DNA of 64,000 bases. It comes from CAZLMW01 sp964560875. GTDB taxonomy: Bacteria > Myxococcota_A > UBA9042. The stretch's first letter is position 1. Every line of letters starts with the position of its first letter. The translations under genes and the position numbers were made by a program. The stretch covers positions 13,200 through 77,199 of the forward strand of contig CAZLMW010000024.1 of NCBI GenBank assembly GCA_964560875.1. The letters are read 5' to 3'. This document shows positions 27,164 to 35,797 of this stretch, in pieces. Under the pieces are notes generated by a model. It saw only the letters and a list, made by a program, of their open reading frames with translations, was not told where the DNA came from and made no database searches.

Positions 27164-27187
27164 AGGGGCCTCCCCTGCGAGGCCCCT
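27164..27187. terminator. Nine-bp perfect hairpin downstream of the SDR gene
   Basis: Stem AGGGGCCTC (27164-27172) pairs exactly with GAGGCCCCT (27179-27187) around a six-base loop, giving a very stable hairpin 111 bp after the SDR stop. There is no T-run after it, so it is not a textbook intrinsic terminator; it may still slow RNA decay or act as a pause site at the operon end. The rest of the 206-bp gap contains a weaker seven-bp inverted repeat (TCTCGTT at 27055 / AACGAGA at 27087). Confidence 0.5.
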
Positions 27188-27258
27188 TGCATATGAAATC
27201 TAGTGGTCCGGGGTACGGCCTGGCACTCATCAACACTCCGGAAACGGACCGCTAGCCT

Positions 27259-29082
27259 ATGGCGGAAAGCGCTGTCGGAGTTGAACTCTTCAAGGTCGCC
27301 GAGGAGCGCGCCAACGCGGGGGAGATCGAGGTCGCGATTCGCTTTGCTGAGCGAGCGCGCGAGGTCTTCGTCGAGGCCGACGAGGCCGACGGTTCCTGCG
27401 CAGCTGGGAGCTTGGAAGGGCGCCTGAGGCTGCAGATTGGCGACGTCGTCAACGCCGAACAGTGTTTCGCCTGGGCGCGCGATGAAGCCCGCGCCCATGA
27501 CCTGACGGAGCGCTTTCTCGCCGCGACCACAGAGCTGGGCGCGTTGCACGAGCTGACCGGCGATCTCGACGCATCACTGCGCTGCCACAACGAGGCGCTC
27601 CAGGCCTACCAACAGCTCGATCACAAGGTCGGGACCGCCAATTCTCTCGGCAACGTGGGACGCCTGCTGACGCGCATGGGCAAGGGCGAAGACGCCGCCC
27701 GCATGTTGTCGGAATCTCATCGGCTCTTCGACGAGGCGGGCGAGGCTCCCGGTGCGGCCAACGCGCTGATTTGCCTCGGCGACCTGGCCCGCTCCGAGGC
27801 GCGTTTGCAGGACGCACGCAGCCATTTCGAGGCCGCCAGCGCCCTGTGCGACGATCCGCGGGCCACGATCCTGCGCGGCGTCGCCTTGCTCAACCTCGGC
27901 TACGTGATGCGTGATCTCGGCGATCACGACGGCGCCTACAAATACTTCGTGCAAAGCCGAGGGGTGTCCCACGCGATCGGCGACGCGCAGGGTGTCGCCA
28001 GGGCGCGGCTCGGCGAAGCGATGGTGATGGCCGACTCGACCGATCCTCGGGCCAGCATCGCGGCCTTCGAGGAAGCGGAAGCGGCCTTCGTCAAGATCGG
28101 ACAGCCACCTGCCGCGCTCGCTGCCACCGTCAATCGCGCCGCCGTTCTTTGCCGTGTCGGACGGCTCGTGGAAGGCCGCGACGCCTTGACCTATGCGCGG
28201 GAGATCCTCCGACAAGTCGGCGATCTACGCGGCATGACCGAGGTGACGCTCGCGCTCTGCGAGGTGAGTATCGCGCTCGGTTTTGCCGACGAAGCCGACC
28301 GCCTGCTCGATGAATCGGACGCCGGCGCTTTCGGTGCCCGCCTGGCCTTGCGCCAGCAGATGCTCGCCGCCCGGATGCACCTGCGCAGGGGCGAGGGTCC
28401 GGCAGCCATCCGGCTGACTCAGGACGTAGAGCTCGAAGAATACTCGTTCGCGGAGCAATTCGCGGTCCGTCTCTTCCAGGCCGAACTCGCCACAATCGCG
28501 CGCCACGACGAAACCGCCGACGCCATCTACGCCGACCTCATCGACCAGCTCGACCCGGCTGCGAGACCGCGCGAACACGCCGCCACGCTGATGGGACGAG
28601 CGCTCTTCGCCATGTGGTCGGGAGACTTCGCCGCCGCGCGCCGTCGCTACGAGTCTGCCGCCGAGCAGTGGGCCGATCTCGGCGAACCCATGCCCCAGCT
28701 GCAATGCCGACTCGCCCTGTGCCGCGTGGATGCCCTCGAGAATATGCCCGATGTCGAGCGGATCGAAGCCATTACTGCGGAGCTTCGCGACGTAGAGGCA
28801 GCCGACGCTATCGATTCGGCGCTGGCCACCGGCGCTTCGATGCGGATGCAGACCGTCAAGCTGGGCAGCGGGCGCTACGTCGGTACCGATGTCGACGATG
28901 TGTTGCTCCACATCCATGCGCTGCAGGCCCGGCGTAACCAGCTCGCCGCGTTTGGTGAACTCGCGTTCGCGTGGGCCGTGACACGCGACGGAATTCTTGC
29001 CGATGAGTTCCTCGATCTCGCCGCCGCCTACGCGATTCCGCATCCCGAGTTCGTGCCCAAATCCAAGCGCAAACGCCGCTGA
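27259..29082 (+). CDS. TPR-repeat protein of unknown function
   Basis: 607 residues of continuous helix. At least eight tetratricopeptide-like units are visible, for example GDLDASLRCHNEAL, LLTRMGKGEDAARML and LGYVMRDLGDHDGAYKYF. They make a superhelical scaffold for protein binding. No enzyme or membrane domain is visible, so the protein is probably cytoplasmic. It ends in a basic KSKRKRR tail. Neighbours are a hairpin-bounded gap upstream and lon 150 bp downstream. The tetratrico unit count is by eye. Such stand-alone TPR proteins are common in Myxococcota and are thought to be adaptors. Confidence 0.85.
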   Translation: MAESAVGVELFKVAEERANAGEIEVAIRFAERAREVFVEADEADGSCAAGSLEGRLRLQIGDVVNAEQCFAWARDEARAHDLTERFLAATTELGALHELTGDLDASLRCHNEALQAYQQLDHKVGTANSLGNVGRLLTRMGKGEDAARMLSESHRLFDEAGEAPGAANALICLGDLARSEARLQDARSHFEAASALCDDPRATILRGVALLNLGYVMRDLGDHDGAYKYFVQSRGVSHAIGDAQGVARARLGEAMVMADSTDPRASIAAFEEAEAAFVKIGQPPAALAATVNRAAVLCRVGRLVEGRDALTYAREILRQVGDLRGMTEVTLALCEVSIALGFADEADRLLDESDAGAFGARLALRQQMLAARMHLRRGEGPAAIRLTQDVELEEYSFAEQFAVRLFQAELATIARHDETADAIYADLIDQLDPAARPREHAATLMGRALFAMWSGDFAAARRRYESAAEQWADLGEPMPQLQCRLALCRVDALENMPDVERIEAITAELRDVEAADAIDSALATGASMRMQTVKLGSGRYVGTDVDDVLLHIHALQARRNQLAAFGELAFAWAVTRDGILADEFLDLAAAYAIPHPEFVPKSKRKRR

Positions 29083-29232
29083 ATCGACGGCGCGGAGCAG
29101 CGTTTATCCAAGTGCAGCCCTTGATTCGCATGGGGCTGCGTGCTTCTGTACCTTCAGGATGTGGGCCGCGCGCCCAGCACCCATCCGCCGACCCTCTCCG
29201 CCGGTCCTCGCGGCCGGTCCCCAAGGTGTGAA

Positions 29233-31626
29233 ATGAGCGAGACCATCGATACGAGCAACCGTGTGAAGTCCATGCCCATCTTGGCGCTGCGCAACGCTGT
29301 GCTCTTCCCCGGAGCCGTGATGCCGGTCGTCATCGGCCGGGGCAAATCCATCAGGCTGCTCGAAGGCCTCGGGGACCGTCGCACCGCCGTCGTCGGTGTG
29401 GTCGCCCAGAAGGACAAGACGGTCGACAACCCCAAGCCCGACGACTTGTACTGGTCGGGCTGCACAGGGCAGTTGATCAAGGTCCTTCGCAACGGGACGG
29501 ACACGTACCACGTCGTCATCCGCGGCGTGGATCGGTTTCGCGTCGTCGACTTCGACCAGGAAGAGCCCTTCCTGAGCGCCGAGGTCGAGCTGCTGCCCGA
29601 GGAACAGCCCAAAGATCCGAAGATCGAGGCGCTTGTTCACAGCGTGCGGGACAGCGCCATCGAGCTGGTCAACATGGTGCCGGAGCTGCCGATCAACGCG
29701 GCGGACCTGCAAGAAGACTTCGACCATCCGTCCCGGCTCGTCTACCTGCTGCTGACCCACCTCGGCGTGTCGGTCGAAGAGAAGGTGGACGTCCTCAAGG
29801 CCGAAAGCCTCGTGCAGATGCTCGACAAGACGCTGCAGCTGGTCATGCAGCAGGTCGAGATCCTGCGCATCAGCCAGCGCATCAACAGCGAGGTCAAGGG
29901 CGAACTCAACAAGAGCCAGCGCGAATACGTCCTGCGCAAGCAGCTCAAGGCGATTCAGAAAGAGCTGGGCGACCTCGAAGGCAACGACGGTGACGAGCTC
30001 ACCGAACTCGAAGAGCGCTTGATGAGCGTGGGGTTGCCCGAAGAAGCCGAGAAGATCGCGCAAAAGGAGCTCAAGCGGCTGCGCAGCATCCAGCACGGTT
30101 CACCGGAATACACCGTGGCGCGGACCTACCTTGAGTGGTTCGCAGACCTGCCCTGGAAGAACTACACCGACGACAACCTCGACCTGAACAACGCGCAGGA
30201 AGTGTTGGATAGCGAGCACTACGGGCTCGACAAGGTGAAACGCCGCATCATCGAGTACCTGGCCGTGACCAAGCTCAAGCAGGACATGCGGGGGCCGATC
30301 CTTTGTCTGGTCGGTCCTCCCGGTGTCGGCAAAACGTCGCTGGGTCGGTCCGTCGCCGAAGCGCTTGGACGCAAGTTCTACCGAATCTCCCTCGGTGGCG
30401 TGCGCGACGAAGCCGAGATCCGCGGGCACCGCCGTACCTACATCGGCGCCATGCCAGGCAAGATCGTGATGTCGCTCAAGAAATCGGGCACGTCCAATCC
30501 TGTCCTGATGCTCGATGAGGTCGACAAGCTGACCCACGATTGGCGCGGCGATCCGACGGCGGCCATGCTCGAAGTCCTCGACCCCGAGCAGAACAACACG
30601 TTCACCGACCACTACCTCGACACGCCGTACGACCTCAGCAAGGTGCTCTTCATCGCGACGGCCAACACGACCGACACGATCCCGGCACCGCTGCTCGACC
30701 GCATGGAGTTGATCGAGCTGTCCGGCTACACGCACGAAGAGAAGCTCAACATCGGCCAGCGCCACCTGCTCAAGAAGCAGCTCAAGGCGCACGGGCTGAC
30801 CGAAGAGCAGTGCACGCTGTCCGACGAGATCATCAAGAAGCTCATCGGCGAGTACACCCGGGAAGCCGGCGTCCGCAACCTTGAGCGCCGCATCGCCGAT
30901 GTATGCCGTCGCGTGGCCGTCGGTGTCGTCAAAGAGGAGTACGAGTCGCGGCACGTGACCGTGGAGGATGTCGACGAGATCCTCGGCGCGCCGCGTTACT
31001 TGCCCGAAATCGCCGAAGCTACCGAGCGACCCGGCGTCGCGACCGGTATGGCGTGGACGCGCACGGGCGGTGACTTGCTCTTCATCGAGACCAACAAGAT
31101 GCCGGGCAAGGGCAAGCTGCGGCTGACCGGCCAGCTCGGCGATGTGATGAAGGAGTCGGCCCAGATCGCGATCAGCATGGTCGAGAGCAACGCCGAACGG
31201 CTTGGCATCGACAGCAACGCGTTCCAGGAAAACGACATCCACGTCCACTTCCCGGCCGGCGGCATCCCCAAGGACGGCCCGAGCGCGGGTGTCACGATGT
31301 ACACGGCGCTGGTTTCGTTGCTGACGGGTGTCCGCGTGCGCGGCGACGTGGCGATGACGGGCGAAGCGACCCTGCGCGGCCTGGTGCTTCCTGTTGGCGG
31401 CATCAAGGACAAGGTCCTCGCGGCGCTTCGTGGCGGCGTGAAGACGGTGATCCTGCCCGAGCGCAACAAGCGCGATATCCGCGACATCCCCGAGTCGTCC
31501 CGCGAGCAGCTCAACTTCGTGTTCGTGTCCCGCATGGACGAAGTGCTCGAGCACGCGCTCGAGACGCCTCCGGGCCAGGGTGAAAAGGGCAAGAAGAAGG
31601 TCCAGCCGCCTCCCGCCCAAGCTTAG
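29233..31626 (+). CDS. lon: ATP-dependent protease Lon
   Basis: 797 residues from the ATG at 29233, with AAGGTGTG upstream. It has the LON N-terminal domain (MPILALRNAVLFPGAVMPV), an AAA+ module with Walker A GPPGVGKTS (about 361) and Walker B VLMLDEVDK, and a serine protease domain. The catalytic Ser is S684 (KDGPSAGV) and the catalytic Lys is K727 (GGIKDK). The 43-residue spacing matches the E. coli pair S679/K722. It degrades unfolded and regulatory proteins in the cytoplasm. The last 20 residues are a basic and Pro-rich tail. Another Lon copy outside the window is possible, since Myxococcota often have two. Confidence 0.96.
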   Translation: MSETIDTSNRVKSMPILALRNAVLFPGAVMPVVIGRGKSIRLLEGLGDRRTAVVGVVAQKDKTVDNPKPDDLYWSGCTGQLIKVLRNGTDTYHVVIRGVDRFRVVDFDQEEPFLSAEVELLPEEQPKDPKIEALVHSVRDSAIELVNMVPELPINAADLQEDFDHPSRLVYLLLTHLGVSVEEKVDVLKAESLVQMLDKTLQLVMQQVEILRISQRINSEVKGELNKSQREYVLRKQLKAIQKELGDLEGNDGDELTELEERLMSVGLPEEAEKIAQKELKRLRSIQHGSPEYTVARTYLEWFADLPWKNYTDDNLDLNNAQEVLDSEHYGLDKVKRRIIEYLAVTKLKQDMRGPILCLVGPPGVGKTSLGRSVAEALGRKFYRISLGGVRDEAEIRGHRRTYIGAMPGKIVMSLKKSGTSNPVLMLDEVDKLTHDWRGDPTAAMLEVLDPEQNNTFTDHYLDTPYDLSKVLFIATANTTDTIPAPLLDRMELIELSGYTHEEKLNIGQRHLLKKQLKAHGLTEEQCTLSDEIIKKLIGEYTREAGVRNLERRIADVCRRVAVGVVKEEYESRHVTVEDVDEILGAPRYLPEIAEATERPGVATGMAWTRTGGDLLFIETNKMPGKGKLRLTGQLGDVMKESAQIAISMVESNAERLGIDSNAFQENDIHVHFPAGGIPKDGPSAGVTMYTALVSLLTGVRVRGDVAMTGEATLRGLVLPVGGIKDKVLAALRGGVKTVILPERNKRDIRDIPESSREQLNFVFVSRMDEVLEHALETPPGQGEKGKKKVQPPPAQA

Positions 31627-31719
31627 ACTCGCCTCGCACATGACGATGTAGACGGCGCAGATCGCGTCGTGGCCCTCGTCGATTGACGGCAGTGCTGCGT
31701 CGTCGGAGCATCGCCGCCC

Positions 31720-32955
31720 ATGCGTCTGCTTGTCACCGCCAACGAAGGCACCTCCCAGCTCGTAGCCGACGAATGTTCGGCCTTGGATCTGCGCGTCGGC
31801 AAGGTCCGTTGGGACGGCGTCGAGCTGACCGGCGGCTTCGCCAACGTCGCGAAACTGCTGGTATGGCTGCGTGTCGGCGAACGTGTCCTGGTACACTTGC
31901 ACACGTTCGACTGCCGGGACGCGCGCGATCTTTACGAAGGCACCCGCGAGGCGAAGTGGCTCGAATGGGTCGACTCATCCGCGACCGTCGGGGTCGTGGC
32001 CACCGGCAAGCTGCCCGGCGATCGCAAGAGCCCACACGCGTTGCGCACCCACGTTTTCGCGGCGCAGAAGGTCAAGGACGCGCTGGTTGACGAGCTGCGC
32101 GGCGCCTTCGGACACCGCCCGGATATCGAGCTGCGCGATCCCGATGTGCAGGTGATCGTTCGCTTCTTCGGCAACCGCTGCAGCCTCTTTCTCGACGCTT
32201 CTGGCGCCCCACTACATCGTCGAGGCTACCGATTCACCGGCGTCGAAGCCCCCGTCAGCGAGACGTTGGCCGCGGCGATCCTGGCGGACACTGGCTTCGC
32301 AAGAGGCGACCGCCTCGTCGATCCGATGTGCGGCAGCGGCACCATCGCGATCGAAGCGGCGATGATCCACGCCGGGCTGGCCCCTGGTGCAGAGCGGGCT
32401 TTTGGCATCGAAAGGTGGCCCGTGCGGCGGCGCGAGGTTCGAAAGGCGCTCGACCGGGTCCGCAAAGATGCGCGAGCACGGCGACGGGCACTGAAACGGC
32501 CCAAGGACCGCCCGATCCTCGCGTCGGACATCGATCCGCAAGCCGTCGCAGCGACACGGCAGAACGCTCGAACGGCAGGGGTTGAGGGATTGATGCGCAT
32601 CGTCGAAGCAGACGCGCGCGAGCTGAAAGCACCCGCGGCCCGAACCCACATCACCACCAACGTCCCGTGGGGCGAGCGAATCGGTGAAGAGCTCGAGGCG
32701 CTCTACGGCGACATGGGCAAGCGTGTGGCTTCGTTCGATGGCTGCCGCCTTGCGGTGTTGTCCGGACACGAGGGATTCGTCGACGCGTTCGGTTTGCGAC
32801 CGGACCGCACAACAGAGCTCCGCAATGGGCGCCTGGACGTTCGGCTTCATCACTACGACATCGGCGCCAACGACCGCGACGCCAACGACCGCGACGCCAA
32901 CGACCGCGACGCCAACGACCGCGACGAAAGCGCTGAACAGACCGCTTCATCATGA
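31720..32955 (+). CDS. THUMP-domain RNA methyltransferase (RlmL/Trm14-type)
   Basis: 411 residues. The N-terminal half has a THUMP-like RNA-binding region (about 50-165). The C-terminal half is a class I SAM methyltransferase: DPMCGSGTIAIEAAM for SAM, SDIDPQAV, and a catalytic motif TNVPWGER in the place of the family's NPPYGER. RlmL and Trm14 make m2G in 23S rRNA or tRNA, and this protein should do the same type of N2-guanine methylation. The Asn-Pro-Pro-Tyr to Asn-Val-Pro-Trp change is unusual. The C-terminus contains four ANDRD repeats encoded by a 15-bp tandem repeat. It overlaps the PlsX-like gene by four bases. Confidence 0.82.
   Translation: MRLLVTANEGTSQLVADECSALDLRVGKVRWDGVELTGGFANVAKLLVWLRVGERVLVHLHTFDCRDARDLYEGTREAKWLEWVDSSATVGVVATGKLPGDRKSPHALRTHVFAAQKVKDALVDELRGAFGHRPDIELRDPDVQVIVRFFGNRCSLFLDASGAPLHRRGYRFTGVEAPVSETLAAAILADTGFARGDRLVDPMCGSGTIAIEAAMIHAGLAPGAERAFGIERWPVRRREVRKALDRVRKDARARRRALKRPKDRPILASDIDPQAVAATRQNARTAGVEGLMRIVEADARELKAPAARTHITTNVPWGERIGEELEALYGDMGKRVASFDGCRLAVLSGHEGFVDAFGLRPDRTTELRNGRLDVRLHHYDIGANDRDANDRDANDRDANDRDESAEQTASS
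32866..32925 (+). repeat. 15-bp tandem repeat, four perfect copies
   Basis: GCCAACGACCGCGAC occurs four times in a row with no mismatch, in frame, coding Ala-Asn-Asp-Arg-Asp each time. It ends 30 bases before the methyltransferase stop. Because the unit is a multiple of three, copy-number changes keep the frame. Perfect identity indicates a recent expansion and a likely variable locus between strains. Confidence 0.95.
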
Positions 32956-33998
32956 CCGCCACCGCCAACATCGTTGTCGACACCTACGCGCCAGGTGGTC
33001 CCCAGCCCATCCTTGAAGCTGCCGCGCGCTTGTCGGTTCAGGGCGGCCCGCACATCGCGTTGGTCGGGGAAATCAGCGCGATGCGGTTGGCGCTCGATCA
33101 GCTCGGTTACGACCCGATGTACCTGCGACTGGTCGATTCAGGCGTTGCCTATCCGCACGAGACCGGCGATTCATTGGCCGGCGATCGCGCGGCCCGAAAC
33201 GCCCTGCCCGCGGCGTTCAAGTTGCTGGGCAATGGCGACGCCGACGCGATGGTGACGGCATCCCGCGCGCCGCTCGTTCTCGACCTCGGCACCGAACACC
33301 TGGGCACAATCGCCGAAGGCCTGCCCGTCGCCCAGGCCGCTGTCTTCCCAACGATGCCCCGCCGCAGCAGCGACGACCCGCTCGCCTTGCTGGTCGATGT
33401 CTCGGGTCGTAACGCCGGCGGGGCCCACGCCTTGTGTGCCTTCGCCTTGCTCGGCGCCGCTTACACCCGGGTGGTCTCCGGCGTGCGCGAACCCCACGTT
33501 GCCCTGTTGTCGACCGAGCTCTCGGCGCAATCGGGTCCGGAAATCGTGGTCGACGCGCACGCGGGTCTGAAAACGGCGCCGGGGATGCACTTTGTCGGCA
33601 ATATCCGTGCCACGGATCTGCCGCGCGGGCTCGCCGACGTGGTTGTTGCCGACGGTTTCGCGGGCCACGCGGTCCACGGCCTGCTCGACGCGCTGACCGA
33701 GCTGACCGTCGACGCCGCCCGGTACGCATGGAAGACCAAAGTCAGCTGGCGGGTCGCGATGCGGTTGCTCAAGAAAGGCGTCGGGATGCTCAAACGTGTC
33801 TCGGAGTTCAAAGAGTATGGCGGCGCGCCGGTCCTCGGTTTGAAGCGCACGGTCATTCTTGCGGCGCCAGGCTCGCCCTCCCTGGCCCTGGCCAACGCGG
33901 TGAAGCTGGCGGCGAAATGCAGCAGGCGCGGGCTCGATGACGAGGTGCGCCGTGTCATTGGCATGACCGACGCGTGGCAGCCGCCGGAGTCGCCGTGA
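32952..33998 (+). CDS. PlsX-like phosphate acyltransferase (diverged)
   Basis: 348 residues. The conserved PlsX features are all in the right order: ALVGEI, VDVSGRNAGGA (compare LLDVGAN), FVGNIRATDLPRG, VVVADGFAGHAV and EYGGAPVLGL (compare YGGAxLFGL). PlsX turns acyl-ACP plus phosphate into acyl-phosphate, the first step of phosphatidic acid synthesis in most bacteria. The N-terminal MGGDHxP motif is replaced by TYAPGGP, and the DUF-like N-terminal third differs. It could be a true PlsX that diverged, or a paralogue with another role. Translation is coupled to the upstream methyltransferase (ATGA) and the downstream HAD gene (GTGA). Confidence 0.78.
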   Translation: MTATANIVVDTYAPGGPQPILEAAARLSVQGGPHIALVGEISAMRLALDQLGYDPMYLRLVDSGVAYPHETGDSLAGDRAARNALPAAFKLLGNGDADAMVTASRAPLVLDLGTEHLGTIAEGLPVAQAAVFPTMPRRSSDDPLALLVDVSGRNAGGAHALCAFALLGAAYTRVVSGVREPHVALLSTELSAQSGPEIVVDAHAGLKTAPGMHFVGNIRATDLPRGLADVVVADGFAGHAVHGLLDALTELTVDAARYAWKTKVSWRVAMRLLKKGVGMLKRVSEFKEYGGAPVLGLKRTVILAAPGSPSLALANAVKLAAKCSRRGLDDEVRRVIGMTDAWQPPESP

Positions 33999-35128
33999 CC
34001 GCGAAGTCGCCCCGGGCCGCCTCGGAGTCGTCCGGCGCCGACGCGACGATCGTCACACCCGACGTGGTCTACCGTTGGGACCTCGACAAGACCTACATCC
34101 AGACCGATTTCCACAGCTGGCGCGGCATCTACCGGGCCGCCATGGAGTCGGCCGCGCAGAAAAAGCCCGTGCCGGGAATGCGCACGCTGTTGCAGAACCT
34201 GTCGGCGACTCGTGAAGCCCGCATCATCGTCGTTTCGGGCAGCCCCGAGATGCTCCGCGGCCGCTTCGAAGAGATGTTCGCGCTGCACAACCTCCGCTGC
34301 GATCGCCTGGTGCTCAAGGGCTGGGCCGCCGCCATCAGCCGCGGTCGATGGCGCAACATCCGCGGCCAGGTCGCCTACAAGCTCCGCGCGCACATCGAGA
34401 CGCGCCTCTGGCTGCAGGCCGGCCATGTCGAGGCCCCTGAGTTCTGTTTTGGCGACGACGCCGAAGTCGACGCGCTCATCTATTGCCTGTACGCCGACGC
34501 CTGCTCACGACGGGTCGACGCGACGCGGTTGCGCGATCTGCTCTTTCGAAGCGGCGCCTATGACGACGAAGTCGGCGAGATCTTGCGGTTGCTCGCCGAG
34601 CTGCCGCGGCACGATCCGGTCGGACGCATCTTCATTCACCTCGACGCCTATTCGCCGCCAGCCCGATATCGCGCCTACCTCGGCCGCGTAAAGGCGACGT
34701 TCAACGCGTTCCAGATCGCCGTCTCCCTGCGCGACGCCGGACACGCAGCCGACAGCACCGTCTCGACGGTGGCCGACGCCATGGTCAATGAATACCGGGT
34801 CGACGCGCATGGCATCGCCGGCTCGATCGAAGACGCGGTGTCGCGCGGATTGTGCTCGGTCGACACCGCTCGCCACCTGTGCGCCGATGTTCTGCCCGAC
34901 AGCGACGCGGGGTCCGTCGGATTCGATCGCGCGTTCGGCGGTCGGGTCGATCGGCGCATCCAGGACTTGCCTGTCCAGGTGCCGCCAACCGACGTCCAAC
35001 CGCTTCCCTACGAGCAGCTCATCGTCGACGAGGCCGCGTTTTCGGCCGCTCGGCGCATGGCGCGAAAGACCGCCGCGAAGATCGGCGGGATCGCCGAATT
35101 CCTCGATCCGCGGCGCAATCACCGGTAG
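33995..35128 (+). CDS. HAD-superfamily phosphatase, App1-like
   Basis: 377 residues from a GTG at 33995 overlapping the PlsX-like stop by four bases. The frame could begin earlier, but this start gives tight coupling. The HAD motif I is DLDKT (D29 nucleophile, D31 acid). Motif II lies in VVSGSPEML and motif IV in FGDDAEVDALIY. The GMRTLL and SGSP pieces recall DUF2183/App1 phosphatidate phosphatases. A partnership with the PlsX-like neighbour would fit phospholipid metabolism, but that is inference. The C-terminal 150 residues are without a recognised domain. Confidence 0.72.
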   Translation: MTAKSPRAASESSGADATIVTPDVVYRWDLDKTYIQTDFHSWRGIYRAAMESAAQKKPVPGMRTLLQNLSATREARIIVVSGSPEMLRGRFEEMFALHNLRCDRLVLKGWAAAISRGRWRNIRGQVAYKLRAHIETRLWLQAGHVEAPEFCFGDDAEVDALIYCLYADACSRRVDATRLRDLLFRSGAYDDEVGEILRLLAELPRHDPVGRIFIHLDAYSPPARYRAYLGRVKATFNAFQIAVSLRDAGHAADSTVSTVADAMVNEYRVDAHGIAGSIEDAVSRGLCSVDTARHLCADVLPDSDAGSVGFDRAFGGRVDRRIQDLPVQVPPTDVQPLPYEQLIVDEAAFSAARRMARKTAAKIGGIAEFLDPRRNHR

Positions 35129-35332
35129 AAGCCGGTGCCGCATTCTTGGGGTAGGCGCGCTCCATAAGGCCGCTGCATTCGTCGTTTTTTTGCGTGCGGC
35201 GAATAGCATGCCCACGATGGCGTTAAGAGGTATGTACGCGCGTCAGCCGACGCTGGTGACACCTCAGCCGTTTCGCGGTGTTGGATCACGACAACCCCAC
35301 GTTCGCCGAAGCGCCGCGAGTTGGAGAGTGAA

Positions 35333-35737
35333 ATGGGAGCCCAGACCCGCCAAATCCGCGCCGTCTACCGCGAGAGCGCGACGTTCCGCGTCGGCAAGAG
35401 CGACACGACCCAGCTTGTCTCGACCTTCATCTTCACCGCAGGCCTCGCCGCGGCGCTCCTCGCCGGCTCCACGCGCTTTGATCACAACAGCGCGATGCAG
35501 GAATGGCTGCGCTTTGGTTCGGTGCTCGTGCTCGTTCTCGGCTGCGTCGGGATCGGCGCAAAGCTCGTCAGCACCGGCCTGGAAGAGATCCGTCAGCTCG
35601 ACAACCCGACCGAGACGACCATCACGATGCCGCTGCACCTGCGGCCGAGTCGTCGCCACTCGACCATGCGCGTCGCGATCGGCGTCGTGGTCGGCGCGGT
35701 CATCCCTGTCGGCGTGATGATCGCCAGCGCTATCTGA
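35333..35737 (+). CDS. Three-TM membrane protein of unknown function
   Basis: 134 residues from the ATG at 35333, with GGAGAG upstream. Three hydrophobic helices (about 27-46, 61-81 and 111-134) separate a charged, 26-residue N-terminus (MGAQTRQIRAVYRESATFRV) and a central Glu/Gln-rich loop. No family recognised. The 204 bp before it hold no convincing open frame; only a seven-T run near 35.18 kb stands out. Confidence 0.65.
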   Translation: MGAQTRQIRAVYRESATFRVGKSDTTQLVSTFIFTAGLAAALLAGSTRFDHNSAMQEWLRFGSVLVLVLGCVGIGAKLVSTGLEEIRQLDNPTETTITMPLHLRPSRRHSTMRVAIGVVVGAVIPVGVMIASAI

Positions 35738-35797
35738 GCGCCATCTGAACGGTACGAAAGCGACACGAATCGTCGGCCGGCTTGGTATGGTCGGGTT

